Counted from the first letter of the stretch, positions 15,781 through 25,518 are shown. The stretch is 64,000 bases of DNA from Allobrachymonas chironomi DSM 19884 (GCF_000374625.1 NZ_KB894774.1:1-64000), one strand, 5' to 3'. Numbers and translations are program-made. Notes: a model not told the origin generated them from the sequence alone.

Positions 15781-18700
15781 CCGAGCGACGCCGCCACTAC
15801 TGCCGTGCAAGAGGCGGCGCAGACCCCAGCACCCATCGCCGCAGAGGATGTCCAGGGCAAGGCCAACGAGACTGCCGAGGCCGTGGCGCAGGGCGAGGCC
15901 CAGCAAGCCGTTGGGCACAGCGCCCAGGCACCTGCCGAGCCTGCAGCGCCGGTCGAGCGGAAGACGCTCACTATTCGGAAAAATGCGCAGGGCGAACAGC
16001 CTGCATCTGTCGAGCCTACTGTAGAGCAAACCGCCGAAGCGCTGGTTGCACAAGCCCCCGTGGCGACCGAAACGCCCGCAGCCCCTGCGGCTGCCCAGGC
16101 CCCGTGGCGACCGAAGCCCCAGCAGCCCCTGCGCCTGCCCAAACACCTGCAGCGGTCGAAGCCCCAGCAGCCCCTGCCCCTGCCCAAAAACCTGCGGTTG
16201 CCCAGGCTCCTGCAGCGGTCGAAGTCCCTGCGCCTGCCCAGGCCCCTGCGACCCCCAAGTCACCCAACGCAGCCAAGCTGAAGACGCGTCTGGCGGCGGA
16301 AGATGTATGGCCAGCGGCGGACAAGGACCACGCCACGCAGGAGGAGCGATCCCTGGACGTGGTGAACGCCAGGTACGGCAACTCCCCAGCCATCGACAAG
16401 GTGCGTGCCATGGTGGCTGTAGTGCGCGGGCGCACGGCGACTACCGGCATCGGCAAGCGCACGGTCAACAAGTACCAGGACCACGAAGGCAACGACATCG
16501 CCATGACGGCTATTGCCGCCAAGATCAACGAGCGCCTGAAGGTGGCAGAAGGCTCGCCCGGTGCGGTGACCGCTTCCTTGGTAAAGGCCAACCTGCCCCA
16601 GGTGATGTCCGACATCGAGCACTACGCCACCATCAACGTGTTCGAGCCGGGAACCCGCAGCGCCCCCGTGCAGGAGACTACCGTGGGCGAAGATGGCATG
16701 CCCACCTTCGTCGGCGACTACATGCGCTCCGAGGGAATCCCCGCCAACCAGGTAGCCTCTACCTGGGCCAACGTGCAACGTGCCGGCAAGGCTGAAGGGC
16801 TAGTCCAGGAGGCGGAGCAGTGGCGGCGAAGCCGAGGGTACGAGGTTGACGCTGCGGACTCCCATGTCGCAGATGGTGGCGCAACGGTGGCCGCAGAGTT
16901 CGAGGCGCTTGCGCAAGGACAGGAGCAAGGGCGTCCTGACAGCGACGGCGCAGTCTCCGACACGGACACGGACCCCAACGTCAACATCTCCAGCCACGGG
17001 CGCGGGGAAGGTGCCATCGGGGTGGACAGCGCCGAATACGCGCAGATGCAGCGCCAGCTCGGCACGCCTGCCGAGCAGAAAGCCCTACAGGCCAAATGGG
17101 ACACGGCCTCTACCATGCACGCCCCGATTCACGAGCGCACCGGCTGGTCCGAGCGTGGGCCGAACAACGCGTCTGCGCTGAATATCGAAGGCCGGCTGGC
17201 GTTCAAGGGGGCCACTGACAAGGGCATGGACCTGGGCAAGGCGTACAAGCTGGCGCTTGCCGTGTCCGAGGCGACCGCATCCGAGCAGCACAACCGAGGC
17301 AACCTCGGACTTGGCGAGGCCAGCGGCGAGGCGAGTGCCCGCACGCTAGAGGCCCACACGCCCGAGGAAGCCACGGCCATGCTCAACCAGCAGCTGCCTG
17401 CTACTGGGGTGACGCCTGCGCAGCTGGACACGCTGCGGGGCCACTACGGCCTGCCCACGACGGGACAGGCCACCATCGAGCCGGAGCTGGGGGCCAAACT
17501 CCAGCCGGACATCGTGCGCCTGGGCCTTGAGGGCAAGACGGCTTTCAAGAACACCGCGCCCGAGGTCAAGACGCCGCTGTTCAGCCTGGGCGCAGGCCGC
17601 GACGGCGCTGGCAGCCGCGTGGGGGTGTTGTCTTCCGGGGTGGAAGGCGAGTTCTCCGGCCAGTGGGGTCAGCAGCCGCTGGTCAGCGCCGAGGACATGC
17701 CCAAGGCTGAGCGCCTGGCCGCCAGGGCCTTCGTGCCCAGCGCCAACACCGTGCGCAACAGTGCCAGGGAGAAGATCAAGACCGCCAGTGAGGCTGGTGA
17801 TTACGAGGCCGTTGCGCAAGCGCAGGCTACCCTGGACGCCACGCCGAACCTGTCCGGCGAGGAGAACTCCCGTGCCAAGGCGGCTATCGCCAACGCGCTG
17901 AACTCGCCGTCTGCCAACATCGTGCGCTGGGGCCGGGACAACGTCACTGACGTGATCTTCGATGACCTGGGCAAAGGCAACGAGGGTCTGTACTCCCCGA
18001 CAGAAGGCAAGGTATACGTCACGCGTGACGCTCTGGCTGACGACTCGCCGGAGAACAAGGCGCACGCCACGGCCACTACCATCCACGAGTTCAGCCACGC
18101 CTTCGACTATGGTGCGGGTGATGGCGATTACGCCAGCTCGCTGCCGACCAGCCCGTTCAACGTGCGCGTTGGCGCTGACGGCGGGTTCGAGTTTGGCGCT
18201 GCGGCGCAAGAGCTGTACGATGCTTCCCAGGGCATTGACCTGGACTTGGTGAAAGCACTGGATCAGGCGTTTGGCGCTGTTAGCTCGCACCTAGCGGGTG
18301 AGCGGGTGGTGGGTGAGGACAAGAACCCTGTGGTTGCTGCCGGACGGTCTGCCCGAGAGGCTTTTGCCCGCGCCGTGGAACTCTACAACCGCGACCCGGC
18401 TCTGTTGAAGACGGACGCTCCCATAACCCACGGTATTATCGAAAGCATCAACCGCGCCGAGAGCAAGGAACAGGCGCAGAACATTCTGAGAGGCGACAAT
18501 GGAAAACAACAAGGTTCAACCGCTGCCCGTGGAGGAGGTGGAAAAGATGCCTCCAGCCGCACGGTTGCGGGCGATCAGAGCGGTGTTCAAGGTGGAAGTG
18601 GATACGTGGTCCAGCACGCACAACAACCCGGAGCTGCAGCTGATGTGGAAGCACATGATGGAAGCGCTGTTCAACAGCCTGACAACGGGCAAGCTGGACC

Positions 18701-19112
18701 CGCGCCTGATAGTCAAGCCGCTGGGGTGGGCAGCGAAGCAGCAGGACGATCTGGAAGCCAGGGGGCTGATCCGGTAACAACCGCCGTAGCCCGCGACCTG
18801 GGCTTCGACTCGGTGGATGAGATGCCGCCCGTCACCCGCGTCGAGGGGATGAAAGGGTGGATCAATTCTGTCATGCAGCACAAGTGGCGCACCAAGCCTG
18901 GCGTGCTGGGCATGGTCACGCCTGAGCAGCTGGGCAAGGTGTTCAAGCACGCCCAGGTCAAGCGCTTCACGGATACCAACAACCGCATGGCATCCCGCCT
19001 GCATGAAATCCAGCAGGCTGCCGGCAGGATCATCAAGCATTGGGATGGGTTGGCGCGGCGTCATGGCAAGGTCAGTTTTCCAGCCGGTTTTAAAACGGGG
19101 TTCCAGTTGTGA
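15772..19112 (+). pseudogene. Giant phage-type protein with Pro/Ala repeats and HEFSH motif, frameshifted
   Basis: About 1110 residues. The frame that runs from about 15772 (MAGPSDAATTAVQEAAQ) switches at a C tract (16100-16103) and continues to 19112. Residues up to about 170 are AP repeats (PAAPAPAQTPAAVEAPAAPA). A middle part of about 600 residues has no clear family. Then come YVTRDALADDSPENKAHAT and ATTIHEFSHAFDYG, a zincin-like HExxH, and a Gly/Gln-rich linker. The C-terminal helical part includes INSVMQHKWRTKPGVLGMV. It resembles the polyvalent or virion-associated giant proteins of phages and plasmids. The 5' end lies at the fusion with DUF364 and has no ribosome-binding site. Confidence 0.6.
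18499..18777 (+). CDS. Possible overprinted small gene inside the giant gene
   Basis: This 92-residue frame, +1 relative to the surrounding giant gene, begins with ATG 5 nt after GAGAGG. Its product has a normal protein-like composition (RLRAIRAVFKVEVDTWSST, ELQLMWKHMMEALFNSL, PRLIVKPLGWAAKQQDDL). In contrast, the host frame over the same bases is a low-complexity Gly/Ala/Gln/Ser linker. That pattern is expected if the small frame is the selected one. No family recognised. Confidence 0.5.
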   Translation: MENNKVQPLPVEEVEKMPPAARLRAIRAVFKVEVDTWSSTHNNPELQLMWKHMMEALFNSLTTGKLDPRLIVKPLGWAAKQQDDLEARGLIR

Positions 19113-19416
19113 GCCAAACCTTAGCAGAGGGGGTGGGGGTAGGGGCGTTGGTCCCACCCCCCGGTGGGCAGGGGGGTCTGAAAAATTCACCCGGCCAGCA
19201 GGCCCAGCCCCGGCAGCAAGCGCATTCTGCAGCGCAGCAGGTGTTAGTTACTCCACCCAGTGCCAGTAAAGCGCCAGCCTAACGGCGTTAGTAATAGCAC
19301 TAACTTATTAATAGACGTGGGGTTATAGCGGTTTGATATAAGAAAATAGTAGTTGGAGCCCGTTGCGCTGGGTGGCACACTGCCTGCAGTAACAACCAAC
19401 GAACGAGAGGAACCCC
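19113..19416 (+). other. Non-coding stretch with operator-like dyad and possible promoter
   Basis: The first 90 bases are G/C-run-rich. GTTAGT (19287-19292) and ACTAAC (19299-19304) form a 6-bp inverted repeat within an A/T-rich tract (to about 19360) that probably holds the promoter of the downstream small gene. No coding frame is credible. Confidence 0.4.
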
Positions 19417-19683
19417 ATGCATCAGGATCAAGCCGCAATCGTCACGCACCTGTCACGCACCCAGCTGGTGCATCGTCTAGTGGAGTGGCAGTTATTTTTC
19501 CTGACTGGTGAGGAATCCACAGGCCGCCTGTCCCCCTGCGATGACGGTCTGCCCTTTGACCTGCTGGCCGATGCGGCACACGGCACGGATGACCCCATGC
19601 TGCAGGAGCTGGCCGATATGGTGGACGGTCTGGCAGCGTTGCACTGTGCCGCACTGGATGCCATAGAAGCCGCGCAGGCGTGA
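19417..19683 (+). CDS. Small hypothetical protein of the remnant
   Basis: An 88-residue protein preceded by a strong site (GAGAGGA) 5-6 nt before the ATG. The sequence is helical and acidic toward the C terminus (LLADAAHGTDDPMLQELADM), with a hydrophobic N-terminal helix (VHRLVEWQLFFLTG). No family recognised. It lies between the giant gene and tRNA-Pro, and its A/T-rich upstream region contrasts with housekeeping neighbours, so it is counted with the mobile remnant. Confidence 0.6.
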   Translation: MHQDQAAIVTHLSRTQLVHRLVEWQLFFLTGEESTGRLSPCDDGLPFDLLADAAHGTDDPMLQELADMVDGLAALHCAALDAIEAAQA

Positions 19684-19723
19684 CGTTCTGAACCCTGAAG
19701 GGGTAGCCCCAGCCCCTGCACCT

Positions 19724-19748
19724 AACGGCCCCTGTGGCCGTTTTTTCG
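19724..19748 (+). terminator. Intrinsic terminator after the small remnant gene
   Basis: The stem AACGGCC / GGCCGTT, with a short CCTGT-type loop, is followed by TTTTTCGTT. It lies about 40 nt past the stop of the 19417 gene. Confidence 0.75.
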
Positions 19749-19903
19749 TTGGTGGCACCGTGCCGCACCAGAAGCTGGCGAACGTTGCAGTAACGAGACA
19801 AACGAAAAATATTTTCCGCGTGGTGGCACTGGTGCCGGAAAGTGCCCTGTCCGTTATAGACACTATATAGACACTGACGGGGTAAAACAGCCTTAGAACG
19901 GAA

Positions 19904-19944
19904 CAAGGGCCTAGCCCTTGTGAGGCTAAGCCCTTGATTTTATT
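19904..19944 (+). terminator. Strong hairpin 3' of tRNA-Pro
   Basis: CAAGGGC-(1-nt mismatch)-TAGCC with a 7-nt loop and GGCTA-(1-nt)-GCCCTTG, followed on the plus strand by ATTTTATT. On the minus strand it begins 8 nt past the tRNA CCA but has no U-run, so it may both end plus-strand transcription and protect the tRNA 3' trailer. Confidence 0.6.
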
Positions 19945-20020
19945 GGTCGGCGTGGCGGGATTCGAACTCGCGACCCCTTGCACCCCATGCAAGTGCGCTA
20001 CCAGGCTGCGCCACACGCCG
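19944..20020 (-). tRNA. tRNA-Pro(GGG)
   Basis: A 77-nt cloverleaf on the minus strand: acceptor CGGCGTG/CACGCCG, D arm GCGCAGCCTGGTAGCGC, anticodon stem CTTGC/GCAAG with loop ATGGGGT (anticodon GGG), T loop TTCGAAT and encoded CCA. It follows merR at the end of the infC-pheST-ihfA cluster, a common position in Burkholderiales. Confidence 0.97.
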
Positions 20021-20089
20021 AAGACATAGATTATAGGCTGTTTTTGAGGATTTTTACAACAGGCTGAAAAAATCTTGTGCGGCTGAATG

Positions 20090-20500
20090 TCAGGACAGAA
20101 AACCGAGGATGGCCTCGAGCTCCTTGCGCAGGCTGCCGACATCGGTAATGGGGGGCAGATCAGTGCTCTTGACGTCGGGATGCGCGGGCAGGGACGCGGG
20201 CTTGGCAGCGACTGCTGCGGCGGCGGCAGACTTGCTGCTGTTCTTGCTCATCTCCAGCTGGTGTCGCGCACCGCTGATGGTGAAACCCTGTTCATACAGC
20301 AGATTGCGGATCTGGCGCACCATCAGCACTTCGTGGTGCTGGTAGTAGCGGCGGTTGCCGCGGCGCTTCATGGGTGTGAGCTGGGTGAACTCCTGCTCCC
20401 AGTAGCGCAGCACGTGCGGCTTGACGCCGCACAGCTCGGCCACCTCACCAATGGTGAAATAGCGTTTCGCCGGAATCGGGGGAAGTTCGGTACTGCTCAT
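20090..20500 (-). CDS. MerR-family regulator of the ihfA cluster
   Basis: A 136-residue protein. The N-terminal winged helix is complete (RYFTIGEVAELCGVKPHVLRYW, KRRGNRRYYQHHEVLMVRQI), followed by YEQGFTISGARHQL. After that comes an Ala/Lys/Ser-rich linker and a short C-terminal helix (LRKELEAILGFL). No metal-binding Cys is present. This uncharacterised MerR protein regularly follows ihfA in proteobacteria; its target is not known. The gene lies 100 nt after ihfA and is followed directly by tRNA-Pro. Confidence 0.88.
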   Translation of the reverse strand: MSSTELPPIPAKRYFTIGEVAELCGVKPHVLRYWEQEFTQLTPMKRRGNRRYYQHHEVLMVRQIRNLLYEQGFTISGARHQLEMSKNSSKSAAAAAVAAKPASLPAHPDVKSTDLPPITDVGSLRKELEAILGFLS

Positions 20501-20600
20501 CTGCCTGTTTCTTGGACAAAAACCCCATCATCATACGCCAAAGCTGACGCAACGCGGGGACTTGGCTGCCACACTCCATGTGCTGCGTGAAGCCGCCTGC

Positions 20601-20939
20601 TCAGTCTTCGTCGCCGGGGGAGGGTTCGTCACCCTGCACGATGGCCTTGAGCTTGTTGCTGGCATGAAAGGTCACGACACGGCGTGCCTCGATCGAGATC
20701 AGCTCGCCGGTACGCGGGTTGCGTCCCGGGCGCGGCGACTTCGAGCGCAGCTGGAAGTTGCCGAAGCCGGAGATCTTCACGTCATTGCCCTTGACCAGTT
20801 CCTGCACGATCAGGTCGAAGAAGGCATCGACCATGTCCTTGGCCTCGCGCTTGTTCAGACCGATGTTGTCGAACAGCTTTTCGGCGAGCTGGGCCTTGGT
20901 CAGGGTCGGGGTTTCGAGGGAATCGAGAGCAATATTCAT
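20601..20939 (-). CDS. ihfA: Integration host factor subunit alpha
   Basis: 112 residues. The HU/IHF fold is clear: [20 protein letters not shown], then [16 protein letters not shown], the beta arm [18 protein letters not shown] and the C-terminal strand [17 protein letters not shown] bends DNA at specific sites as an alpha-beta heterodimer, acting in recombination, replication and transcription. The [11 protein letters not shown] tip with its intercalating Pro is intact. It is 47 nt downstream of pheT, the conserved arrangement. A short acidic tail (EPSPGDED) follows the fold. Confidence 0.96.
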   Translation of the reverse strand: MNIALDSLETPTLTKAQLAEKLFDNIGLNKREAKDMVDAFFDLIVQELVKGNDVKISGFGNFQLRSKSPRPGRNPRTGELISIEARRVVTFHASNKLKAIVQGDEPSPGDED

Positions 20940-20986
20940 TGTCGTGCAACAAGAAGGTCAGGGCGTAATGGTAGCGTGTTCTGCGA

Positions 20987-23416
20987 TCAGCCGCGCTGAC
21001 GTGCGTCAAGGCTGTCGATCAGCTGGTTCAGCACCGCCAGGCGGGCCTGCTCCAGCGCCTCGTCCGTCAGGGCGGCGGCATCGTTCTGCAGCAGCAGGCG
21101 GATTGCCACGCTCTTCTCGTCGGCAGCCAGCCAGTCCACGGTCTGGCCGGCCTTGGGGCGGAAAATGTCGAACACGCTGGCGCTGCGCAGCAGGCCCTGG
21201 GTGGGCGCAGCCTGCGCTGCGGCGATCAGCTGATCGTGTGTGACCGATTCCTTCACGATTACGGCAACGTCGCGTTCGGCGGCCTGGTACTTGGGCACCG
21301 GCTGCGACTTCGGCAGCGGACGCTGCAGCACGGCTTCCCAGTCCAGCTCGAACAGCACCGGAGCCTGCGGCAGATCGTAGGCCTGGCGCCAGCGCGGGTG
21401 CAGTTCGCCCAGCACACCGATCTCGCGGCCATCCAGCAGGATGCGGGCGCAGCGGCCCGGGTGCAGTGCCGGATGCTCGGCGGCTTCGAAAACCGGACGC
21501 TGCGGCGCCAGCAGCGCTTCCACATCGCCCTTGGCATCGTAGAAGTCGGCTGCACCTTCCTTGGCATTGCTCCAGTGCGGCACGTTCAGCGGGCCGTAGG
21601 CCATGCCGGCAACGCGCATCGGCTGGTCGAATCCGGCCACGGTGGTATCGCTGTCCACCACGGTATCGTCGCGCAGGAAGATGTGACCCACTTCGAACAC
21701 GCGCACACGACTGGCCTTGCGGTCCAGGTTGAACTTGACCACGTTCAGCAGCGAGCCGATCAGCGAGGTACGCATCACGCTCATCTGGCTGGCAATCGGG
21801 TTCAGCAGGCGGATCGGCTGGTCATTGCCGGCCAGCTCGCGTTCCCAGCGTTCCTCGACAAAGCTGTAGTTGATGGTTTCCTGATAGCCCAGCGCGGCCA
21901 GCTGGCGGCGCACGGCAAATGGATTGCGGCGGGTTTCCAGCGGTGCCTTGGGTGTGATCGGGGCCTGTGGCGGCGTCGTCGGCAGCTTGTCGTAACCGAT
22001 GATGCGGATCACTTCCTCGATCAGATCCTCTTCGCAGGACAGGTCAAAGCGGTAGCTCGGCGGCGTGACGGTGATCAGGTTGCCGTCGAGTTCGCTCGGC
22101 AGGCCGAGGCCGCGCAGGGCAGACAGGCATTGTTCGGCGCTGACCGGCATGCCGATGACCTTGCTGGCGCGGTCCACGCGCAAACTGACGGGCCTGGCCT
22201 GCGGCATGGCCGGCTGCACATCGCTGGCCGGGCCGGCCTGGCCACCGCAGATCTCAAGGATCAGCTGGCTGATGCGCTCCACCACCTGCAGCGTGCGTGC
22301 CGGGTCGACACCGCGCTCGTAGCGATGGCCGGCATCGGTGCTGAAGTTGTAGCGGCGCGAACGGCCGGCGACGGCCTTGGGCCACCAGAAAGCGACCTCG
22401 ACATAGACGTTCTGCGTGTCATCACCGACGGCAGAGGCATCGCCACCCATGATGCCGGCCAGCGATTCCACCTCGCGGGCATCGGCAATCACGCCGACCT
22501 GGCTGTCCAGAGCCACCGTGTTGCCGTTGAGCAGCTTCAGCTGTTCGCCTTCACGGCCCCAGCGCACGTTCAGTTCGGAGCCGTGGATCTTGTCGCGATC
22601 GAAAATGTGCGAAGGCTGGCCCAGTTCGAACATCACGTAGTTGGAAATGTCCACCAGCGCCGAGACGCTGCGCTGGCCGCAGCGCGCCAGACGATCCACC
22701 ATCCAGGCCGGGGTGGCAGCTTCGGTGTTGACGCCACGGATCACGCGACCGCTGAAGCGGCCGCACAGGTCGGGCGCTTCCACCGTGACCTTGACGGCAT
22801 CCTCCGTGCTGACGGGGACGCTGGCTTCCGGCAGCGCTTGCAGCGGGGCTCCGGTCAGGGCAGAAACTTCACGCGCGACACCGTAGACGCTCAGGCAGTG
22901 CGCCAGATTGGGTGTGAGCTTGAGCGTGAACAGGGTGTCGTCCAGATCCAGATAGGTGCGAATGTCCTGGCCGATCGGTGCATCGGCCGGCAGTTCCAGC
23001 AGGCCGCCGTGGTCTTCGGACAGGCCCAGCTCACGCGCCGAGCACAGCATGCCGAAACTCTGCACGCCGCGCAGCTTGCCGACCTTGATCCTGAACGGCT
23101 TGCCGTCTTCACCGGGCGGCAGTTCGGCACCGACCGTGGCGCAGGGAATCCGGATGCCGGGGCGGGCGTTGGGTGCGCCGCAGACGATCTGCAGCAGTTC
23201 GCCGGTGCCGGCATCGACCTTGCACACGCGCAGGCGATCGGCATCGGGATGCTGTTCCGCATCCTTGATTTCGGCCACCACGATGGACGTGAAGGGCGGA
23301 GCCACCGGGCGCAACTCCTCGACTTCCAGACCAGCCATGGTCAGGGTGTCGGCCAGCTGTTCGGTGCTCAGGGACGGGTTGCAGAATTGACGGAGCCAGG
23401 ATTCGGGGAATTGCAT
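20987..23416 (-). CDS. pheT: Phenylalanyl-tRNA synthetase beta subunit
   Basis: 809 residues, full length. The N-terminal part (MQFPESWLRQF) is followed by a tRNA-binding EMAP-like domain (residues about 40-150, with VCKVDAGTGELLQIVCGAPN), B3/B4 editing domain, B5 (EEDLIEEVIRIIGYDKLPTT), a catalytic-like domain (RRQLAALGYQETINYSFV, LLNPIASQMSVMRTSLIGSL) and the C-terminal ferredoxin-like anticodon-binding domain (YQAAERDVAVIVKESV). With PheS it forms the alpha2-beta2 enzyme that charges tRNA-Phe. Lies 57 nt after pheS. Confidence 0.97.
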   Translation of the reverse strand: MQFPESWLRQFCNPSLSTEQLADTLTMAGLEVEELRPVAPPFTSIVVAEIKDAEQHPDADRLRVCKVDAGTGELLQIVCGAPNARPGIRIPCATVGAELPPGEDGKPFRIKVGKLRGVQSFGMLCSARELGLSEDHGGLLELPADAPIGQDIRTYLDLDDTLFTLKLTPNLAHCLSVYGVAREVSALTGAPLQALPEASVPVSTEDAVKVTVEAPDLCGRFSGRVIRGVNTEAATPAWMVDRLARCGQRSVSALVDISNYVMFELGQPSHIFDRDKIHGSELNVRWGREGEQLKLLNGNTVALDSQVGVIADAREVESLAGIMGGDASAVGDDTQNVYVEVAFWWPKAVAGRSRRYNFSTDAGHRYERGVDPARTLQVVERISQLILEICGGQAGPASDVQPAMPQARPVSLRVDRASKVIGMPVSAEQCLSALRGLGLPSELDGNLITVTPPSYRFDLSCEEDLIEEVIRIIGYDKLPTTPPQAPITPKAPLETRRNPFAVRRQLAALGYQETINYSFVEERWERELAGNDQPIRLLNPIASQMSVMRTSLIGSLLNVVKFNLDRKASRVRVFEVGHIFLRDDTVVDSDTTVAGFDQPMRVAGMAYGPLNVPHWSNAKEGAADFYDAKGDVEALLAPQRPVFEAAEHPALHPGRCARILLDGREIGVLGELHPRWRQAYDLPQAPVLFELDWEAVLQRPLPKSQPVPKYQAAERDVAVIVKESVTHDQLIAAAQAAPTQGLLRSASVFDIFRPKAGQTVDWLAADEKSVAIRLLLQNDAAALTDEALEQARLAVLNQLIDSLDARQRG

Positions 23417-23473
23417 GGGATATTCAGGACAGGAATGCGGTCAGCGGGGAGGACGAAGGTGCGGCCAGCCGGA

Positions 23474-24511
23474 TCAGCGGAACTGGCTCAGGAAGCGCAC
23501 GTCGCCATCAAAGAACAGGCGCAGGTCATTCACGCCATAACGCAGCATGGTGAAGCGGTCCAGACCCATGCCAAAGGCAAAGCCGATGTACTGCTCCGGG
23601 TCCAGGCCCATGTTGCGGATCACGTTGGGGTGGGTCTGGCCGCTGCCGGCCACTTCCAGCCACTTGCCGGCCAGCGGGCCGCTCTGGAACTGGATGTCGA
23701 TCTCGGCGCTGGGCTCGGTAAAGGGGAAGAAGCTGGGGCGGAAACGCAGCACCAGGTCATCGCTTTCGAAGAACTTGCGGCAGAACTCGGTAAACACCAC
23801 CTTCAGGTCCTTGAAGCTGATGTTTTCGCCGACCCACAGGCCTTCGCACTGGTGGAACATGGGCGAGTGCGTGGCATCGCTGTCCACGCGGTAGGTGCGG
23901 CCGGGGGCAATCACGCGCACCTCGGGGATGCGCTGGCCGGCGTCCAGCAGGTTCTGGTGACGCTTGACGTGCTGCACCGCATGGCGGATCTGCATCGGGC
24001 TGGTGTGGGTGCGCAGCAGGCTGCCTCCTTCGACATAGAAGGTGTCGTGCATGGAGCGCGCCGGGTGGTCTTCCGGCGTGTTCAGCGCAGTAAAGTTGAA
24101 CCAGTCGGATTCGATTTCCGGGCCACGCGCCACTTCAAAGCCCATGGAGCCGAACAGCTGCTCGATGCGCTCCATGGTCAGCGTCACCGGGTGCAGGCCA
24201 CCGGCACCGCGCTGGCGGCCGGGCAGGGTGACATCCAGTGCTTCGGCCTGCAGCTGCGCCTGCAGCTCGGCCTCGGCCAGCGCCTGGCGGCGTGCCGTCA
24301 GCGCGGCTTCGATCGCCTGTTTGGCCTGGTTGATGGCGGCACCACGGGACTTTTTCTCGTCCACGCTGAGCTGGGCCATGCCCTTCATCAGCTCGGTGAT
24401 CTGGCCGGACTTGCCCAGGAAGCGCGCCTTGGCGTTTTCCAGGTCGTTCGGGGTAGTGGCTTGATCGAAACTCTGCTGCGCGCTGGCAACGATGGCTTCC
24501 AGGTCGTTCAT
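23474..24511 (-). CDS. pheS: Phenylalanyl-tRNA synthetase alpha subunit
   Basis: 345 residues from ATG 24511 ([15 protein letters not shown]). A longer open frame upstream lacks homology. The N-terminal coiled coil is followed by the class II core: [19 protein letters not shown], motif 2 around [18 protein letters not shown], and motif 3 near the end ([20 protein letters not shown]). The Phe-binding pocket segment [14 protein letters not shown] is intact. It forms the catalytic subunit with PheT. Transcription from the rplT side must pass a strong hairpin at 24674-24706. Confidence 0.97.
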   Translation of the reverse strand: MNDLEAIVASAQQSFDQATTPNDLENAKARFLGKSGQITELMKGMAQLSVDEKKSRGAAINQAKQAIEAALTARRQALAEAELQAQLQAEALDVTLPGRQRGAGGLHPVTLTMERIEQLFGSMGFEVARGPEIESDWFNFTALNTPEDHPARSMHDTFYVEGGSLLRTHTSPMQIRHAVQHVKRHQNLLDAGQRIPEVRVIAPGRTYRVDSDATHSPMFHQCEGLWVGENISFKDLKVVFTEFCRKFFESDDLVLRFRPSFFPFTEPSAEIDIQFQSGPLAGKWLEVAGSGQTHPNVIRNMGLDPEQYIGFAFGMGLDRFTMLRYGVNDLRLFFDGDVRFLSQFR

Positions 24512-24673
24512 GAAGGATTCTTGCAATGGTGGCAGCGCGGCGGCGCTGCCTGGGTCTGACAAAGGAAATACGGGGTGGTGCTGCAGGGCAGCACGCCGCG
24601 AAACGGCATGCAGCCATTGTCGCCGCATTGGGTGACAGATGGGTGGATGCGGTCTCTTGGTACGGAGACAATG

Positions 24674-24706
24674 AAAAAGGGCTGGACCCTTGTGCAGGAC
24701 CAGCCC
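24674..24706 (-). terminator. Intrinsic terminator between rplT and pheS
   Basis: On the minus strand GGGCTGG pairs with CCAGCCC around a 14-nt inner part (itself GC-rich), followed by TTTTTC. It lies 72 nt past the rplT stop. No Phe-rich leader peptide is visible upstream, so it is read as a terminator or partial terminator rather than as a classical pheST attenuator. Confidence 0.8.
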
Positions 24707-24777
24707 TTTGCTTTGGCCAGCGGGTTCGCCGGGCGTCAGTTGGCAGGCAACAGGCGTCGCGGGGAACCCGTCGTGAC

Positions 24778-25137
24778 TCAGGCTGCCAGCTTGGCCTTGA
24801 CCTGGTTCACGATGCTGGTGAAAGCAGCCGCATCATGCACGGCGATATCGGCCAGCACCTTGCGGTCGATCTCGATGGCGGCTTTCTTCAGACCATTGGT
24901 GAACTGGCTGTAAGTCAGGCCATTGGCACGGGCAGCGGCGTTGATACGGGTGATCCACAGCTGGCGGAACACGCGCTTCTTGTTGCGGCGGTCACGGTAG
25001 GCATACTGGGCAGCCTTCATGACTGCCTGCTTGGCTACGCGATAGACGTTACCACGACGACCACGGAAACCCTTGGCCAGGGCGAGGACTTTCTTGTGAC
25101 GGGCACGTGCCGTTACACCACGTTTGACGCGAGGCAT
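24778..25137 (-). CDS. rplT: Ribosomal protein bL20
   Basis: 119 residues, the exact family length. The sequence is highly conserved ([60 protein letters not shown]). It binds 23S rRNA early in 50S assembly. In E. coli L20 also represses its own operon translationally; a leader structure for this was not identified here. Follows rpmI by 26 nt. Confidence 0.98.
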   Translation of the reverse strand: MPRVKRGVTARARHKKVLALAKGFRGRRGNVYRVAKQAVMKAAQYAYRDRRNKKRVFRQLWITRINAAARANGLTYSQFTNGLKKAAIEIDRKVLADIAVHDAAAFTSIVNQVKAKLAA

Positions 25138-25163
25138 ATTATTTCTCCTTGTTCGTCAGTTGA

Positions 25164-25367
25164 TTACAGGCCTTGCTTGGGCAGCATCTGTGCCATGTGA
25201 CCCATGTTGGTCTCATGGACATCCACTGCGCCGCGCAGGTGGCGCTTGTTCTTGGTGGTCTTCTTGGTCAGGATGTGGCGCTTGAAAGCCTGGCCACGCT
25301 TGACGCTACCACCCGGACGAACGCGGAAACGTTTTTTCGCGCTGCTCTTGGTCTTCATCTTGGGCAT
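25164..25367 (-). CDS. rpmI: Ribosomal protein bL35
   Basis: 67 residues, basic and typical of L35: [20 protein letters not shown], then [20 protein letters not shown] and [14 protein letters not shown]. Part of the infC-rpmI-rplT operon, with infC ending about 150 nt upstream. It is a late-assembly component of the large ribosomal subunit. Confidence 0.98.
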   Translation of the reverse strand: MPKMKTKSSAKKRFRVRPGGSVKRGQAFKRHILTKKTTKNKRHLRGAVDVHETNMGHMAQMLPKQGL

Positions 25368-25518
25368 TGGAATGCTCCTTTTTTGTTGTGCTCGTGAGGC
25401 GGAATGTCACCTTGACATCCTCTTGCTGGCCCCGAGCCACTTGTTGTTGCCGATTCCGTTGCCGGAACGACTGAATGGCAGACCGCTTGCGCCGCCTGCC
25501 AGACGGGGTGCGACAGCC

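Larger units (their letters stand above)
15772..19936 (+). mobile_element. Phage or plasmid remnant between DUF364 and tRNA-Pro
   Basis: The left edge coincides with the break in the DUF364 gene; the right edge is placed at the hairpin just 3' of tRNA-Pro. It carries one giant Pro/Ala-rich protein gene, a small overlapping frame and one small gene, and no housekeeping genes. The tRNA-Pro 3' end is a frequent integration site, but no tRNA 3'-end copy was found at the left edge, so the exact mechanism is unclear. Confidence 0.5.

Noticed and set aside
19113-19190. A tRNA or att-site copy at the left of tRNA-Pro
   Set aside because: No stretch matches the tRNA-Pro 3' end; the GC runs do not fold into a tRNA arm.
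21236-24559. A 1107-codon plus-strand open frame opposite pheT-pheS
   Set aside because: No recognisable domain, and the composition is that of antisense reading (many His, Gln, Ala). pheT and pheS are certain.
24674-24706. pheST attenuator like that of E. coli
   Set aside because: No Phe-rich leader peptide is found upstream of the hairpin, so only a terminator is called.
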